The notes beneath the pieces were generated by a model. It was not told the origin of the DNA. It saw only the letters and a program-made list of their open reading frames with translations, and did no database searches. Shown piece after piece: positions 7,644 to 16,023 of a stretch of DNA of 64,000 nt (positions are counted from its first letter, which is position 1; every line of letters begins with the position of its first letter). The stretch is from contig NZ_JAENHP010000003.1 of assembly GCF_016834655.1 (NCBI RefSeq), positions 795,189 through 859,188 on the forward strand. Direction: 5' to 3'. The stretch comes from Paractinoplanes ovalisporus (GTDB lineage Bacteria > Actinomycetota > Actinomycetes > Mycobacteriales > Micromonosporaceae). A program made the translations under genes and the position numbers.

Positions 7644-8537
7644 ATGCCCGACGAGGATAGACCCGAGCGGTTGCGGATCGGCGGTTGGGTTCCGCCGTAC
7701 CGCGACACCAAAGGTCCTCTTCGCCCACCTGTTCCTCCTCGCCGCCGAGCCGCCGGCCTCACCGCCGCACTGTGGAACGGCCCGATCCGCCGCCACACGT
7801 CCACCGGCCTCGGCCGCCGGGTGGTCGCGGCCGCGGCGACCGGCGTGGTGATCGCCGTGGCCGGACTGACCGCGCTCGCCCTGCGCGGCGACGACGGCGA
7901 CTCCTCCCTGGTACAGCGCGTGGTGCTGCCGCCGTACACCCCGTCAGCCCCGGTCTCGATCCTGCCCGCGCCGACCACCAGCAGCGCGGGCCCCGGCTCG
8001 ATCACCCGCACCCCGACCCGCCACCGCGAGACCGAGGCCACCCGCACCCGGCCCACGACCAAGCCGCCGACCAGCCGCCCGCCGACCACCGCCCCGGCCG
8101 CGACCCAGCTGGTGGTCGGCGCGACGGTCGGGCTCGCCCACGCCGACTACCCCGGCTACCGGCTGCGCCACCACGACTTCGTGGCCCGTTTCGACGCCAT
8201 CGACGAGGGCAGTTCCCGCGGCACCCGGCAGGATTCCCGATTCACCGTCCGGCGCGGATTGGCGTCGTCGAGCTGCGTCTCGCTCGAGTCAGTCAACTTT
8301 CCGGGCTATTTCCTGCGGCACCGCGACTACGTCCTGCACCTCGACCGGCGGGACGGTTCCGATTTGTTCGACAAGGACGGCACATTCTGCCCGCACGCGG
8401 TCCGCGACGGCGCCGCGCTCATTCTGGAATCGGTCAATTACCCGTCGTACTACCTGGTCGGCAGCAATCGCGGCGTGCGCATCGAAAGGGTCAGCCCCGG
8501 ACGGGCCACCGCCTTCCTCGTCCGCGAGGCGGTCTGA
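7644..8537 (+). CDS. Membrane-anchored protein with an AbfB-type carbohydrate-binding beta-trefoil
   Basis: Protein of 297 aa. A basic, Pro-rich N-terminus is followed by one membrane helix at about residues 58-78 (VVAAAATGVVIAVAGLTALAL), a Thr/Pro/Arg linker and a C-terminal trefoil. The trefoil repeats carry the alpha-L-arabinofuranosidase B (AbfB, PF05270) signature: HADYPGYRLRHHDFVARFDAI, then SLESVNFPGYFLRHRDYVLHLD, then LESVNYPSYYLVGSNRGVRIE. The domain binds arabinose-containing glycans in fungal and actinobacterial enzymes; no catalytic domain is attached here, so it may tether or sense polysaccharide. ATG 7644 is chosen because upstream codons in the frame lack coding character and the protein then starts with an ordinary cytoplasmic segment. 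Confidence 0.75.
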   Translation: MPDEDRPERLRIGGWVPPYRDTKGPLRPPVPPRRRAAGLTAALWNGPIRRHTSTGLGRRVVAAAATGVVIAVAGLTALALRGDDGDSSLVQRVVLPPYTPSAPVSILPAPTTSSAGPGSITRTPTRHRETEATRTRPTTKPPTSRPPTTAPAATQLVVGATVGLAHADYPGYRLRHHDFVARFDAIDEGSSRGTRQDSRFTVRRGLASSSCVSLESVNFPGYFLRHRDYVLHLDRRDGSDLFDKDGTFCPHAVRDGAALILESVNYPSYYLVGSNRGVRIERVSPGRATAFLVREAV

Positions 8538-8641
8538 GCACCGTTCGTCATCCCGGCCGCACGCCCGGTACTCGCGACCGGTCCGCACGGTACGAACCGC
8601 GGCGTGGTGCTTTCCCGGCAGGACAGGCCCTAGCAGCGCGG

Positions 8642-11122
8642 CTAAGGTGCGGCGGGCAGGCCGGGGCGGGGCAGGCGGAGCAGCAGGCTCGCGCCGGGCT
8701 GGGCGCTCGTGTCGACGGTGATGGTTCCGTGGTGCAGGCCGGCCACGGTCTCGGCCAGCGTCAACCCCAGCCCCGCGCCTGGCACGCCCTGGTGGGCCAC
8801 GTTGCTGGCGCGGTAGAAGCGTTCGAACAGGCGCTCGTGCTCGCCCGGCGGGATGCCGATGCCGGTGTCGGAGACACGCAGCTCGGCCGCCTCCGGCGAG
8901 GCCGTCAGCGACACCCGGATGTCGCCGCCGCGGGGTGTGTAGGCGATGGCGTTGTCCAGCAGGTTGGCCACGACCTGCCGTAACCGGCCGGCGTCGCCGA
9001 ACAGGTGCAGCTCGCTGGGCAGCTCACTGTGCAGCCGTACCCCCGCCGCCCCGGCCGAGGGTTCGGCGGAGGCCACCGCGTCCGCGACCACCCCGGACAG
9101 GTCGATCTCGGACGGGTCGAGGCGCAGGTGCCCACTCTGCAGGCCGGCCAGGTCGAGCAGGTTGTCGACCACGCCGCTGAGGTCGCGGGCGTTGCGCTCG
9201 ATCACCCGGGCCATGTCGGCGGTCTCGCCGTCGGTCGCGGCGTCCTCGGCCAGCAGTCCCGCGTAGCTCGTGATCGAGGTCAGCGGGGTGCGCAACTGGT
9301 GGCCGACCAAGGTCAGGAAGTCGTTGCGGGTGCGGGCCAGCTGTTCGGCCAGGTCGGCGTACCGGCGCAGCGCGATGAACAGGCCGAGCTGGGCCGCCAC
9401 GCCGCTGAGCAGTACGGTCAGCAGCTCCTCGTCGTCCTCCTCGGCGGCCGCGAAGCAGGCCATGACGCCCAGCAGCACGCCCCCGTCGCGTACGGGAAGC
9501 GCGATGACGGTGTGCAGACCGCGCCGCGCGTAGTCCTGGGCGTCGGTGACCTCCTCGCCGGCCGCGCGGGCGATGTCGGGCACCCAGAGCGGCTGCCCCG
9601 ATTCCCAGACGGTGCCGATGATGCCGGCGCCCTTGCGGATGGTCCCGGCGGTCACGGGTCCGGGCAGGTCGGGGCGGGTGCTCCAGTGCGCGCTCGGCTG
9701 GAGGGTGCCGGTGACGGTGTCCAGCAGCCACAGTTCCCCGTACGGCCACCGCAACGCCTCGCAGACCGTCTCCAGCACCGCCGTCGCGGCCTCGGGCACG
9801 TCGGACGACTCGGTGAAGATCTTCCGGATCCGCCGTTCCGCGGTGTGGAACAACTCAGTCCGGCGCGCCGCCGTGACCTCGTGCAGGGCGGCGACCGCGC
9901 CCAGGCGGCGGCCCTCGCCGGTGGTGATCGGCTGCGCGTGGGCCGCGAAGACCCGCTCCCGGCCGTCGCCCGCCATGATCAACAGGTCGTCCGCGACGAC
10001 GTGTTCCCCGCGCAGCGCCCGCAGCACGGGCGTCCGGGACAGGGGCAACCGGGAGCCGTCGAGGTCGCGCAGGGCCTCGGCCGCGGTCTGTTCCACCTCG
10101 TCCGAGGTCCAGTCGTCGGCGATGCCGTGCACCTCGCGCAGGGCCCGGTTCATCACCAGGATGTGGCCGTCCACATCGACCGCGACGACGCCCACGTCCA
10201 GGCTTTCCAGCAGCGCGGCCAGGAAGCTCCGTTGACGCTCGGCCTCGGTCTCGGCCGCTGCCTCGCGGGTGCGGTCGGTGATGAAGGCGCAGGCCAGTGA
10301 GCCCGACGCGCCGTGCACGACCGAAAGCAGGATCCGGGTCGGCACGAGGTGCCCGTCCCGGTGGCGCAGGTCGACCGTACGCGGCACCGGATGGTCGCAG
10401 GCCGGCCCGGTGAACAGCCGTTCCAGAGCCTCCCCGATCGACCGTTCGCCGTTCCCGGGCAGCACGGACTCGCCGACGTGGCGGCCCACGACCTCGTCGG
10501 CCCGCCAGCCCAGCAGCTCCCGCGCCGCGCGGTTGAACCCGGCGACCGTGCCCTCGGTGTCGACCGCGATGAACGCCTCCTGCAGGCTCTCCATGAGGCC
10601 GGCCAGGTCGAGACCGGTCACTGCGGCCGACGCTGTGCCCCGGCCCGGGACCGGCACCGGATCGAGCAGGTGCGCGACTTCCAGCAGCATCGAGACTTCC
10701 CGGTCGCCCCACCGGCGTTGGTCGGTGTCCATCACTGCCAGCGCTCCGACCGGCCGGTCGTCCTCGTCGCGCAGGGGCACCGCGGCGAACGCCCGTACGC
10801 CGAAATCGACGTTCAGGGGGTGCTGCTCCAGGTCGGGGACGCACGCCGGCGCGTCCTGGATGACCGCGTACTTGCCGACCGAGTACCCCGTCGACGCCCA
10901 CCCGCCGGCCGCCAGCCGCGGCGGCAGGCCGTACGACCCGGCGAAGTGTTCCTTGTGGCGGCCGACGAAGGTGACCGCGCCCATCGGCGCGCCCAGCAGC
11001 TGGGCCGCGAGCTGGGCGATGCCGTCGAGCGGCATGGGCCGGGCCGAGCTGGTCCGCCGGGCCCGGTCCGCCGCGGCCAGCCGCTGTCTGTCGGCCAGCA
11101 CTGTCTCGTCCTCAACGGGCAT
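8642..11122 (-). CDS. Multi-sensor histidine kinase (GAF-PAS-PAS-GAF-HisKA-HATPase)
   Basis: Cytoplasmic sensor kinase of 826 aa without membrane segments. In order: a GAF domain (about 25-155; GAPMGAVTFVGRHKEHFAGSYG), two PAS domains (about 185-420; SLQEAFIAVDTEGTVAGFNRAA and SLDVGVVAVDVDGHILVMNRAL), a second GAF (about 435-580), HisKA with the phospho-acceptor in LVGHQLRTPLTSITSYAG, and HATPase with N-box LRQVVANLLDNAIAYTPRGG, G1 VSDTGIGIP and G2 GAGLGLTLA. The ligand of the GAF domains is unknown. It is the last gene of a three-gene minus-strand unit after the EAL protein (36-bp gap); no response regulator is adjacent, so it may work with an orphan partner. Confidence 0.88.
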   Translation of the reverse strand: MPVEDETVLADRQRLAAADRARRTSSARPMPLDGIAQLAAQLLGAPMGAVTFVGRHKEHFAGSYGLPPRLAAGGWASTGYSVGKYAVIQDAPACVPDLEQHPLNVDFGVRAFAAVPLRDEDDRPVGALAVMDTDQRRWGDREVSMLLEVAHLLDPVPVPGRGTASAAVTGLDLAGLMESLQEAFIAVDTEGTVAGFNRAARELLGWRADEVVGRHVGESVLPGNGERSIGEALERLFTGPACDHPVPRTVDLRHRDGHLVPTRILLSVVHGASGSLACAFITDRTREAAAETEAERQRSFLAALLESLDVGVVAVDVDGHILVMNRALREVHGIADDWTSDEVEQTAAEALRDLDGSRLPLSRTPVLRALRGEHVVADDLLIMAGDGRERVFAAHAQPITTGEGRRLGAVAALHEVTAARRTELFHTAERRIRKIFTESSDVPEAATAVLETVCEALRWPYGELWLLDTVTGTLQPSAHWSTRPDLPGPVTAGTIRKGAGIIGTVWESGQPLWVPDIARAAGEEVTDAQDYARRGLHTVIALPVRDGGVLLGVMACFAAAEEDDEELLTVLLSGVAAQLGLFIALRRYADLAEQLARTRNDFLTLVGHQLRTPLTSITSYAGLLAEDAATDGETADMARVIERNARDLSGVVDNLLDLAGLQSGHLRLDPSEIDLSGVVADAVASAEPSAGAAGVRLHSELPSELHLFGDAGRLRQVVANLLDNAIAYTPRGGDIRVSLTASPEAAELRVSDTGIGIPPGEHERLFERFYRASNVAHQGVPGAGLGLTLAETVAGLHHGTITVDTSAQPGASLLLRLPRPGLPAAP

Positions 11123-11158
11123 GGCCCCCGCCCCCGTCCGTCCGCTGCGACCCGCGGC

Positions 11159-12817
11159 TTACCCGTCGCCACCGGAGCAAAACCTGCCTTTTCCGGCAGG
11201 CGCGGGGCGGCCCAGGTGGTAGCCCTGGCCGTGGTCGCAGCCCAGGGCACGCAGGGTCTGCTCCTGCTCGGCGGTCTCGATCCCCTCGGCCGTGACCGTC
11301 ATGCCCATCTCGTGGCAGGCCGCGATGATCAGGCCGAGCACGCCGCTCTCGTGGAACCCCAGCAGGAGTTCGGCGGCCAGCTTGGCCTCGGTGAACGGCA
11401 GCGCGGTGAGGACGGCCAGGCTGGAGTAGCCGGTGCCGAAGTCGTCGAGGGCCAGCCGCACCCCGAGGCCGCCCAGCCCGGCCAGCACCGAGCGGTAGGG
11501 CAGGGCCTCGCCGGTCTCGGTGATCTCGAGCTGGAGGCGGTCGGCGGGCAGGCCGCTGCGGTGCAGGATGTCGGCCACGGCGGCGACCAGGCCGGGGTCG
11601 CTCAGCTGCACCGGGGACAGGTTGACGCTGACCAGCAGGTCATGGCCGGCCCGGCGCCACTCGGCGCCCTGACGGCAGGCCTGCTCGAGCAGGGTGCGGC
11701 CGAGGCGGTGGATCAGGCCCGTACGCTCGGCGACCTGGATGAACTGCTGCGGGTCGAGCGGTCTGCCGCCGGGGCGCGGCCAGCGGGCCAGGGCCTCGAC
11801 CCCGATCGTGGCGCCGTCGGCCAGCCGGACCAGGGGCTGGTAGTGCAGGGTGAACTCGCCGCGATCGAGGGCGGCCGGCATCGCGGCGGCCAGGCGGTGC
11901 CGGCGGCGTTCCTCGGCCGCGCGGGCCGGGTCGAACAGCTCGGGGCCGAGCCTGTCCTGCCGGGCCCAGCGCAGGGCCAGCCGGGCGTCGTGCAGCCAGC
12001 GGTCGGGTTCGCTGCCCGCCACCGGCCGCTCGACCAGGCCGATCACCGGGGTGACGTGCAGGTCGTGGCCGTCGATCGGCACCGGGCCGGCCAGCAGCCG
12101 GACCGCCTGGTCGGCCACCTTGATCAGGTCGTCGGGCCCGGTGGTGCCGGTGACCAGCACGGCGAACTGGTCGTCGGCCAGGTGGGCCAGGACGCCCAGC
12201 GGGCGCAGCCGGCGCGCGATCGCGGTCAGCAGACGGGCGCCGTTGTCGGGTCCCAGGGTGTCGGAGAGTTCGTCGTAGCGGTCGAGGCTGATCAGCAGCA
12301 GGCCCAGCCGCTGCCCGCGGTCGATTTCGGCCAGAGTGCGGCGCAGGTGCTGCTCGTTGGGCAGGCCGGTGTCGGGGCGGTGCAGGACGGCCTGCTGGAG
12401 CTGCCGTTGCAGGTCGAGCTGGACCGCCCGCCAATGGATCTTCTCGGAGCGGTTCATCTCTTCGGCGGCGCGGACGGCGGCGTCGCGCTGAGCGGCCACA
12501 AAACCGGTCACCAGGCGGTCGAGCAGGTCGAGAATCCGCCGACGGGTCTCGTCGTCCTCCCCCACCACCGCCGGGAGCCGGCCGGCGATCAGGTGCACGG
12601 TCGCCCCGATCACCGGGGGCGCCGACATGCGCAGGTCGACCAGTTCGGCTCCGATACGGGCGCCCGGCGCGGCGTCGAACGGTTCGGCCCGGACCGCCGC
12701 CACGAACTCCTCGAGCAGGTCGCGCAGGGCGGCGCGGGCCCGGGCCCGGACGCCGGGGACGAAGCCCGCGGCCACCACGCCGCGCAGCCACTGCTCGGTG
12801 AGCCCGTCGAGGGTCAC
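11159..12817 (-). CDS. Degenerate GGDEF-EAL protein (likely c-di-GMP phosphodiesterase)
   Basis: Protein of 552 aa. An N-terminal helical segment of about 190 residues leads to a GGDEF-like fold in which the signature is LADDQF instead of GGDEF, so cyclase activity is unlikely. The EAL domain follows with GVEALARW, the VNLSPVQLSD strand, the metal-binding DDFGTGYSSL, the catalytic-loop region with Lys in FTEAKLAAEL, TAEGIET and GQGYHLGRP; these suggest active hydrolysis of cyclic di-GMP. Members of this pattern often sense GTP with the dead GGDEF half. The start overlaps the stop of the methyltransferase gene by four bases (12814-12817), and a GAF/PAS histidine kinase follows, so all three are probably co-expressed. 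Confidence 0.85.
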   Translation of the reverse strand: MTLDGLTEQWLRGVVAAGFVPGVRARARAALRDLLEEFVAAVRAEPFDAAPGARIGAELVDLRMSAPPVIGATVHLIAGRLPAVVGEDDETRRRILDLLDRLVTGFVAAQRDAAVRAAEEMNRSEKIHWRAVQLDLQRQLQQAVLHRPDTGLPNEQHLRRTLAEIDRGQRLGLLLISLDRYDELSDTLGPDNGARLLTAIARRLRPLGVLAHLADDQFAVLVTGTTGPDDLIKVADQAVRLLAGPVPIDGHDLHVTPVIGLVERPVAGSEPDRWLHDARLALRWARQDRLGPELFDPARAAEERRRHRLAAAMPAALDRGEFTLHYQPLVRLADGATIGVEALARWPRPGGRPLDPQQFIQVAERTGLIHRLGRTLLEQACRQGAEWRRAGHDLLVSVNLSPVQLSDPGLVAAVADILHRSGLPADRLQLEITETGEALPYRSVLAGLGGLGVRLALDDFGTGYSSLAVLTALPFTEAKLAAELLLGFHESGVLGLIIAACHEMGMTVTAEGIETAEQEQTLRALGCDHGQGYHLGRPAPAGKGRFCSGGDG

Positions 12818-13632
12818 CGGATCTTCCTGGCCAGCGCGACCAGGGCCGTCGGCTGGGGCGGATCACCGGCCTCGTCGGGGTCGGGGAGCCAGTCGGTGGC
12901 CGCGACCACGCCCGGCTCGACCAGTGCGAAGTCGTCGCCGACGAGCGCGGCCACCTGCTCGCGGGTGCGGATCACGACCGGGGTCGGCGTCTTCTCGTAC
13001 AGCTTGCGGGCCTGTTCCTGCGCCTCGCGGCCCTCGGGCGTCTCGTCGGGGCCGAGGTGCGAGATCACGAGGTAGCTGCCCGAGACCAGCGACTCGCCGA
13101 GACGGCGCAGGATGCCGGCCGGGTCGGACTCGTCGGGCACGAAGTGCAGAACGGCCACGGTGAGCACGGCGACCGGCTCGGAGAAGTCGAACAGGTCGAG
13201 CACCTCGGGGTGGTAGAGGATGCTGTCGGGCTTGCGCAGGTCACCCTCGATCACCCGGGCGTACGGGTTACCGGTGAGCAGGCTGCGGCTCTGCTGTACG
13301 GCGATCGGGTCGATGTCGACATACATGACGCGGGCCTCGGGATCGGCCTCCTGGGCCACCTCGTGCACGTTGCCCAGCGTCGGGATGCCCGAGCCGATGT
13401 CGAGGAACTGGCGGACGCCGTGGGCGCTCAGCCGGCGCACCGCCCGGCCCAGGAAGGCCCGGTTGGCCCGCGCGACCAGCCGGGCGCCGGGGAACATCTT
13501 CTCGGCGCGGTGCCAGAACTCCCGGTCGACGGCGAAGTTGTGCAGGCCGCCGAGCGCGTAGTCGTAGACGCGGGACGCGTCCGGCACCGTGATATCCACA
13601 CCTTCGGGCACCCACCCGTACGATTCGGTCAT
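12814..13632 (-). CDS. SAM-dependent methyltransferase of the actinobacterial PF04672 family
   Basis: 272-aa protein of the family formerly called DUF574, expanded in actinomycetes and of largely unknown substrate. Family marks are DASRVYDYALGGLHNFAVDREFW at residues 16-38, the SAM-binding loop FLDIGSGIPT, and VMYVDIDPIAV, VAVLTVAVLHFVPDE and GSYLVISHL. The ATG at 13632 is chosen because GGGGAGAAG lies directly upstream and the protein then begins MTESYGWVPEG, as in relatives. It is first in a unit with the EAL protein and histidine kinase. Relatives are often found near regulators in actinomycetes, but a role here is not established. Confidence 0.85.
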   Translation of the reverse strand: MTESYGWVPEGVDITVPDASRVYDYALGGLHNFAVDREFWHRAEKMFPGARLVARANRAFLGRAVRRLSAHGVRQFLDIGSGIPTLGNVHEVAQEADPEARVMYVDIDPIAVQQSRSLLTGNPYARVIEGDLRKPDSILYHPEVLDLFDFSEPVAVLTVAVLHFVPDESDPAGILRRLGESLVSGSYLVISHLGPDETPEGREAQEQARKLYEKTPTPVVIRTREQVAALVGDDFALVEPGVVAATDWLPDPDEAGDPPQPTALVALARKIR

Positions 13633-13690
13633 CTTCTCCCCACAGACCTGACTCCCCCGGCACAGCCTACTGCCCATTGTGGAGGGATCG

Positions 13691-14359
13691 GTGGATATCG
13701 ATCATGTCAGACTGCGGAACATGAACTCCGCCGAGACCGACGCCGCCGTCCGCAACAACGCCGACTGGGTGTCCGCGGTCTGCCGCGCCCACGGCATCGG
13801 CTGGACGTTCGGCCCCAGGAGCTGGCGCAGCGCGGGGCCGACGCCGCAGTTCTACCCCGAGGCGATCACCCTGCGGGCGAGTGCGGCCCCGGCCGATGTG
13901 GTGCGCGGCAGCGACTCGGTGAAGGACAGTTTCGCCGCGCTCGACCTCACGCCGTACGGCTTCCGCCCGCTGTTCGACGCCCAGTGGATCTTCCGCGAGG
14001 CCGGGCCGGTCACCCCCGGGCCGGCCGGGCGGGTGACGTCGGAGACCGAACTGCGGCGGTGGCCGGCCGCCCTGAATCGAGCGCTGCTCGACGACCCCGC
14101 GGTCCGTGTCATGGCCGTGCGTGACGGGGAGCGGCTGCGCGGCGGGTTCGTCCTGAACCGTACGGGCGGGGTGGCCGGGGTCTCGAATCTGTTCGCCGCC
14201 GACACCGGTGACATGCCGCTGATCTGGTCGGCCGCGACGGCGGCGGCCGGCGGTCTCCCGATGGTCGGTTACGAGGGTGGCGACGACCTCGAACACGCTC
14301 GGGCAGCCGGTTTCCGCGCGGTCGGGCCGCTGCGCGTCTGGCTACGTGACGGGCTCTGA
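13691..14359 (+). CDS. Hypothetical protein with a GNAT-like C-terminal half
   Basis: 222-aa protein without a family I can name. The C-terminal half (VRVMAVRDGERLRGGFVLNRTGGVAGVSNLFA, then PLIWSAATAAAGGLPMVGYEGGDDLEHARAAGFRAVGPLRVWLR) follows the strand-helix order of the last part of a GNAT fold: a central strand with a bulge, a helix and an AAGF-type closing strand. The pyrophosphate-loop consensus is weak. GTG 13691 is preferred because GGAGG at 13681-13685 is well spaced from it. The gene is divergent from the methyltransferase and its last 18 bp overlap the convergent hydroxyglutarate oxidase gene tail to tail. Confidence 0.55.
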   Translation: MDIDHVRLRNMNSAETDAAVRNNADWVSAVCRAHGIGWTFGPRSWRSAGPTPQFYPEAITLRASAAPADVVRGSDSVKDSFAALDLTPYGFRPLFDAQWIFREAGPVTPGPAGRVTSETELRRWPAALNRALLDDPAVRVMAVRDGERLRGGFVLNRTGGVAGVSNLFAADTGDMPLIWSAATAAAGGLPMVGYEGGDDLEHARAAGFRAVGPLRVWLRDGL

Positions 14360-15538
14360 CCACACGGCGCCGGCCACGTGTTCGGCGATGGCCAGGCTGG
14401 AGGTCGCCGCGGGCGAGGGCGCGTTGCGCACGGCGATGACGGGTCCGAGCCGGTGGATGCGGAAGTCGTCCACGAGCCCGCCGTCACGGTCAAGAGCTTG
14501 CGCCCGTACGCCCGAGCCGGCGCGAACCACGTCCGGAGCGCCGATCTCGGGGACGTAGAGCTGGGCCGCGCGCATGTAGGCCCGCTTCGACATCGAGCCG
14601 TGCAGTTCCCGCATCCCCGTACGCCAGTGTCGCGCGGCCATGCGCCACGTGCCGGGCCAGCCCGCGATGCCGGCCAGGTCGCGGACCGACACGTCGCCGA
14701 GCCGGTAGCCCTCGCGGGCGGTGGCCATGACGGCGTTCGGCCCGACCTCGACGTCACCGGTGACACGACGGGTGAAGTGCACGCCGAGGAACGGGTAGCG
14801 CGGGTCGGGCACCGGATAGATCATGCCCCGTACGAGGTGGGTCTTCGCCGGGCGCACCTTCATGTACTCGCCGCGGAACGGCACGATGCGCGGCGCCGCC
14901 TCGTCACCGGCCAGCCGGGCCACGAGGTCGCTCTGCAGACCGGCACAGACGACGAGACGGTCGACGGTGACCCGTTTGTTGATGAGGATTCCGGCCCCCG
15001 AGCGCTCGACAGCGCGTACGGGGAAACCAAGCCGCACCTCACCGCCGGCCGCGACCACGTCGTCGGCGAGGGCGCGGGCCACGGCCGGGTAGTCGGTGAT
15101 CGCGGTGTGGGGCGAGTGCAGGGCGGCCAGCCCGGTCGCGTGCGGCTCGACCTCGCGGATCCCGTCGGGCCCGATCCGGCGCAGCCCCGGCACCAGATTG
15201 CTCCCCGCGCGCTCGGCCAGCGCGTCGAGCCGGCCCACTTGCTCGGGCGAGACGGCGACAACAAGCTTGCCGCATTCCTCGTACGGGATATGCCGGTCCG
15301 AGCAGTACTCGCGCAGCATCGCGCGTCCCCGCGTGCACAGTCGCGCTTTGAGACTGCCCGGCGCGTAGTAGATGCCCGCATGCACCACACCCGAGTTGTG
15401 CCCGGTCTGATGCGCGGCGAGCCGGTCCTCCTTCTCGAACACGACAACCCGCGTTCCGGGCCGCCGCCGCCCGAGCTCCCGGGCCACCGCCAGCCCGACG
15501 ATGCCACCCCCGACGACACCGATGACATCGTCCGCCAC
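14342..15538 (-). CDS. lhgO: L-2-hydroxyglutarate oxidase/dehydrogenase
   Basis: FAD-dependent oxidoreductase of the DAO superfamily, 398 aa, which oxidises L-2-hydroxyglutarate to 2-oxoglutarate (metabolite repair, or lysine catabolism in some bacteria) and passes electrons to oxygen or quinone. Evidence: dinucleotide-binding motif GVVGGGIVGLAVARELG at residues 6-22, the family-specific AAHQTGHNSGVVHAGIYYAPGSLKA segment, ITDYPAVARALADD, PFRGEYMKVRP, and PFLGVHFTRRVTGDVEVGPNAV in the substrate domain, ending with IAVRNAPSPAATSSLAIAEHV. Full length. It lies 55 bp downstream of a small SRPBCC gene on the same strand, which may be co-transcribed. Confidence 0.9.
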   Translation of the reverse strand: MADDVIGVVGGGIVGLAVARELGRRRPGTRVVVFEKEDRLAAHQTGHNSGVVHAGIYYAPGSLKARLCTRGRAMLREYCSDRHIPYEECGKLVVAVSPEQVGRLDALAERAGSNLVPGLRRIGPDGIREVEPHATGLAALHSPHTAITDYPAVARALADDVVAAGGEVRLGFPVRAVERSGAGILINKRVTVDRLVVCAGLQSDLVARLAGDEAAPRIVPFRGEYMKVRPAKTHLVRGMIYPVPDPRYPFLGVHFTRRVTGDVEVGPNAVMATAREGYRLGDVSVRDLAGIAGWPGTWRMAARHWRTGMRELHGSMSKRAYMRAAQLYVPEIGAPDVVRAGSGVRAQALDRDGGLVDDFRIHRLGPVIAVRNAPSPAATSSLAIAEHVAGAVWSEPVT

Positions 15539-15593
15539 GCGCCCTCCTCAGGCCGGCCCGGCCACTTCGTCCGCCGCGCGTGCCCCGGCGTCG

Positions 15594-15995
15594 TCAGGAT
15601 GCTTCCAGCACCTGCTTGATCTCGACGATGCCCCGTTCGGTGCGCGCCTGTACGGCGCCGGCCAGGGCATGCGGCAGCACGTCGGTCACCCAGACCAGCC
15701 GGCAGATGTCGCCGTCGTCGTACACCTGGAAGCTCGCGTGGTGGTAGGTCAGCGGCATCTTCTGCCCCTCGACCACCGCGTAGGCCAACCGCCGTTCCCG
15801 CTCGTCGATCGAGACGATCAGTTCCCGGATCTCCGACCCGTCCGGCAGGGTCAGAATCCGCATGTCTCCCTCGAGCCGCGCGCTCACAACCCGCCCCGGC
15901 AGCAGCCGCCGGTGAACCTGCCCGACGTCGGCGACCGCCGCCCAGACCTGCTCGGCGGAAAGCTCGATGACCGCCTCGACGCGCACGGTTGCCAT
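15594..15995 (-). CDS. SRPBCC-family (START-like) protein
   Basis: 133-aa protein with the helix-grip START/Bet v1-like fold: an opening strand TVRVEAVIELSAEQVWAAVADVGQVHRRLLPG, the strands VVSARLEGDMRILTLPDGSEIRELIVSIDERERRLAYAVVEG and YHHASFQVYDDGDICRLVWVTDVLP, and a long C-terminal helix. Members bind hydrophobic ligands or act as cyclases/aromatases in polyketide pathways. No polyketide synthase is present, so this is best read as a general ligand-binding protein. It is placed between the oxidase and the hybrid sensor kinase. Confidence 0.75.
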   Translation of the reverse strand: MATVRVEAVIELSAEQVWAAVADVGQVHRRLLPGRVVSARLEGDMRILTLPDGSEIRELIVSIDERERRLAYAVVEGQKMPLTYHHASFQVYDDGDICRLVWVTDVLPHALAGAVQARTERGIVEIKQVLEAS

Positions 15996-16023
15996 CGGGG
16001 CAGCCTAGCGAAGTGCCTTCGGG

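Noticed and set aside
11159..12817. Active diguanylate cyclase
   Set aside because: The GGDEF signature is replaced by ADDQF, so only the EAL half is considered catalytic.
14342..14359. Frameshift or annotation error at the overlap of convergent genes
   Set aside because: Both reading frames are intact to their stops; an 18-bp tail-to-tail overlap is common in high-GC genomes.
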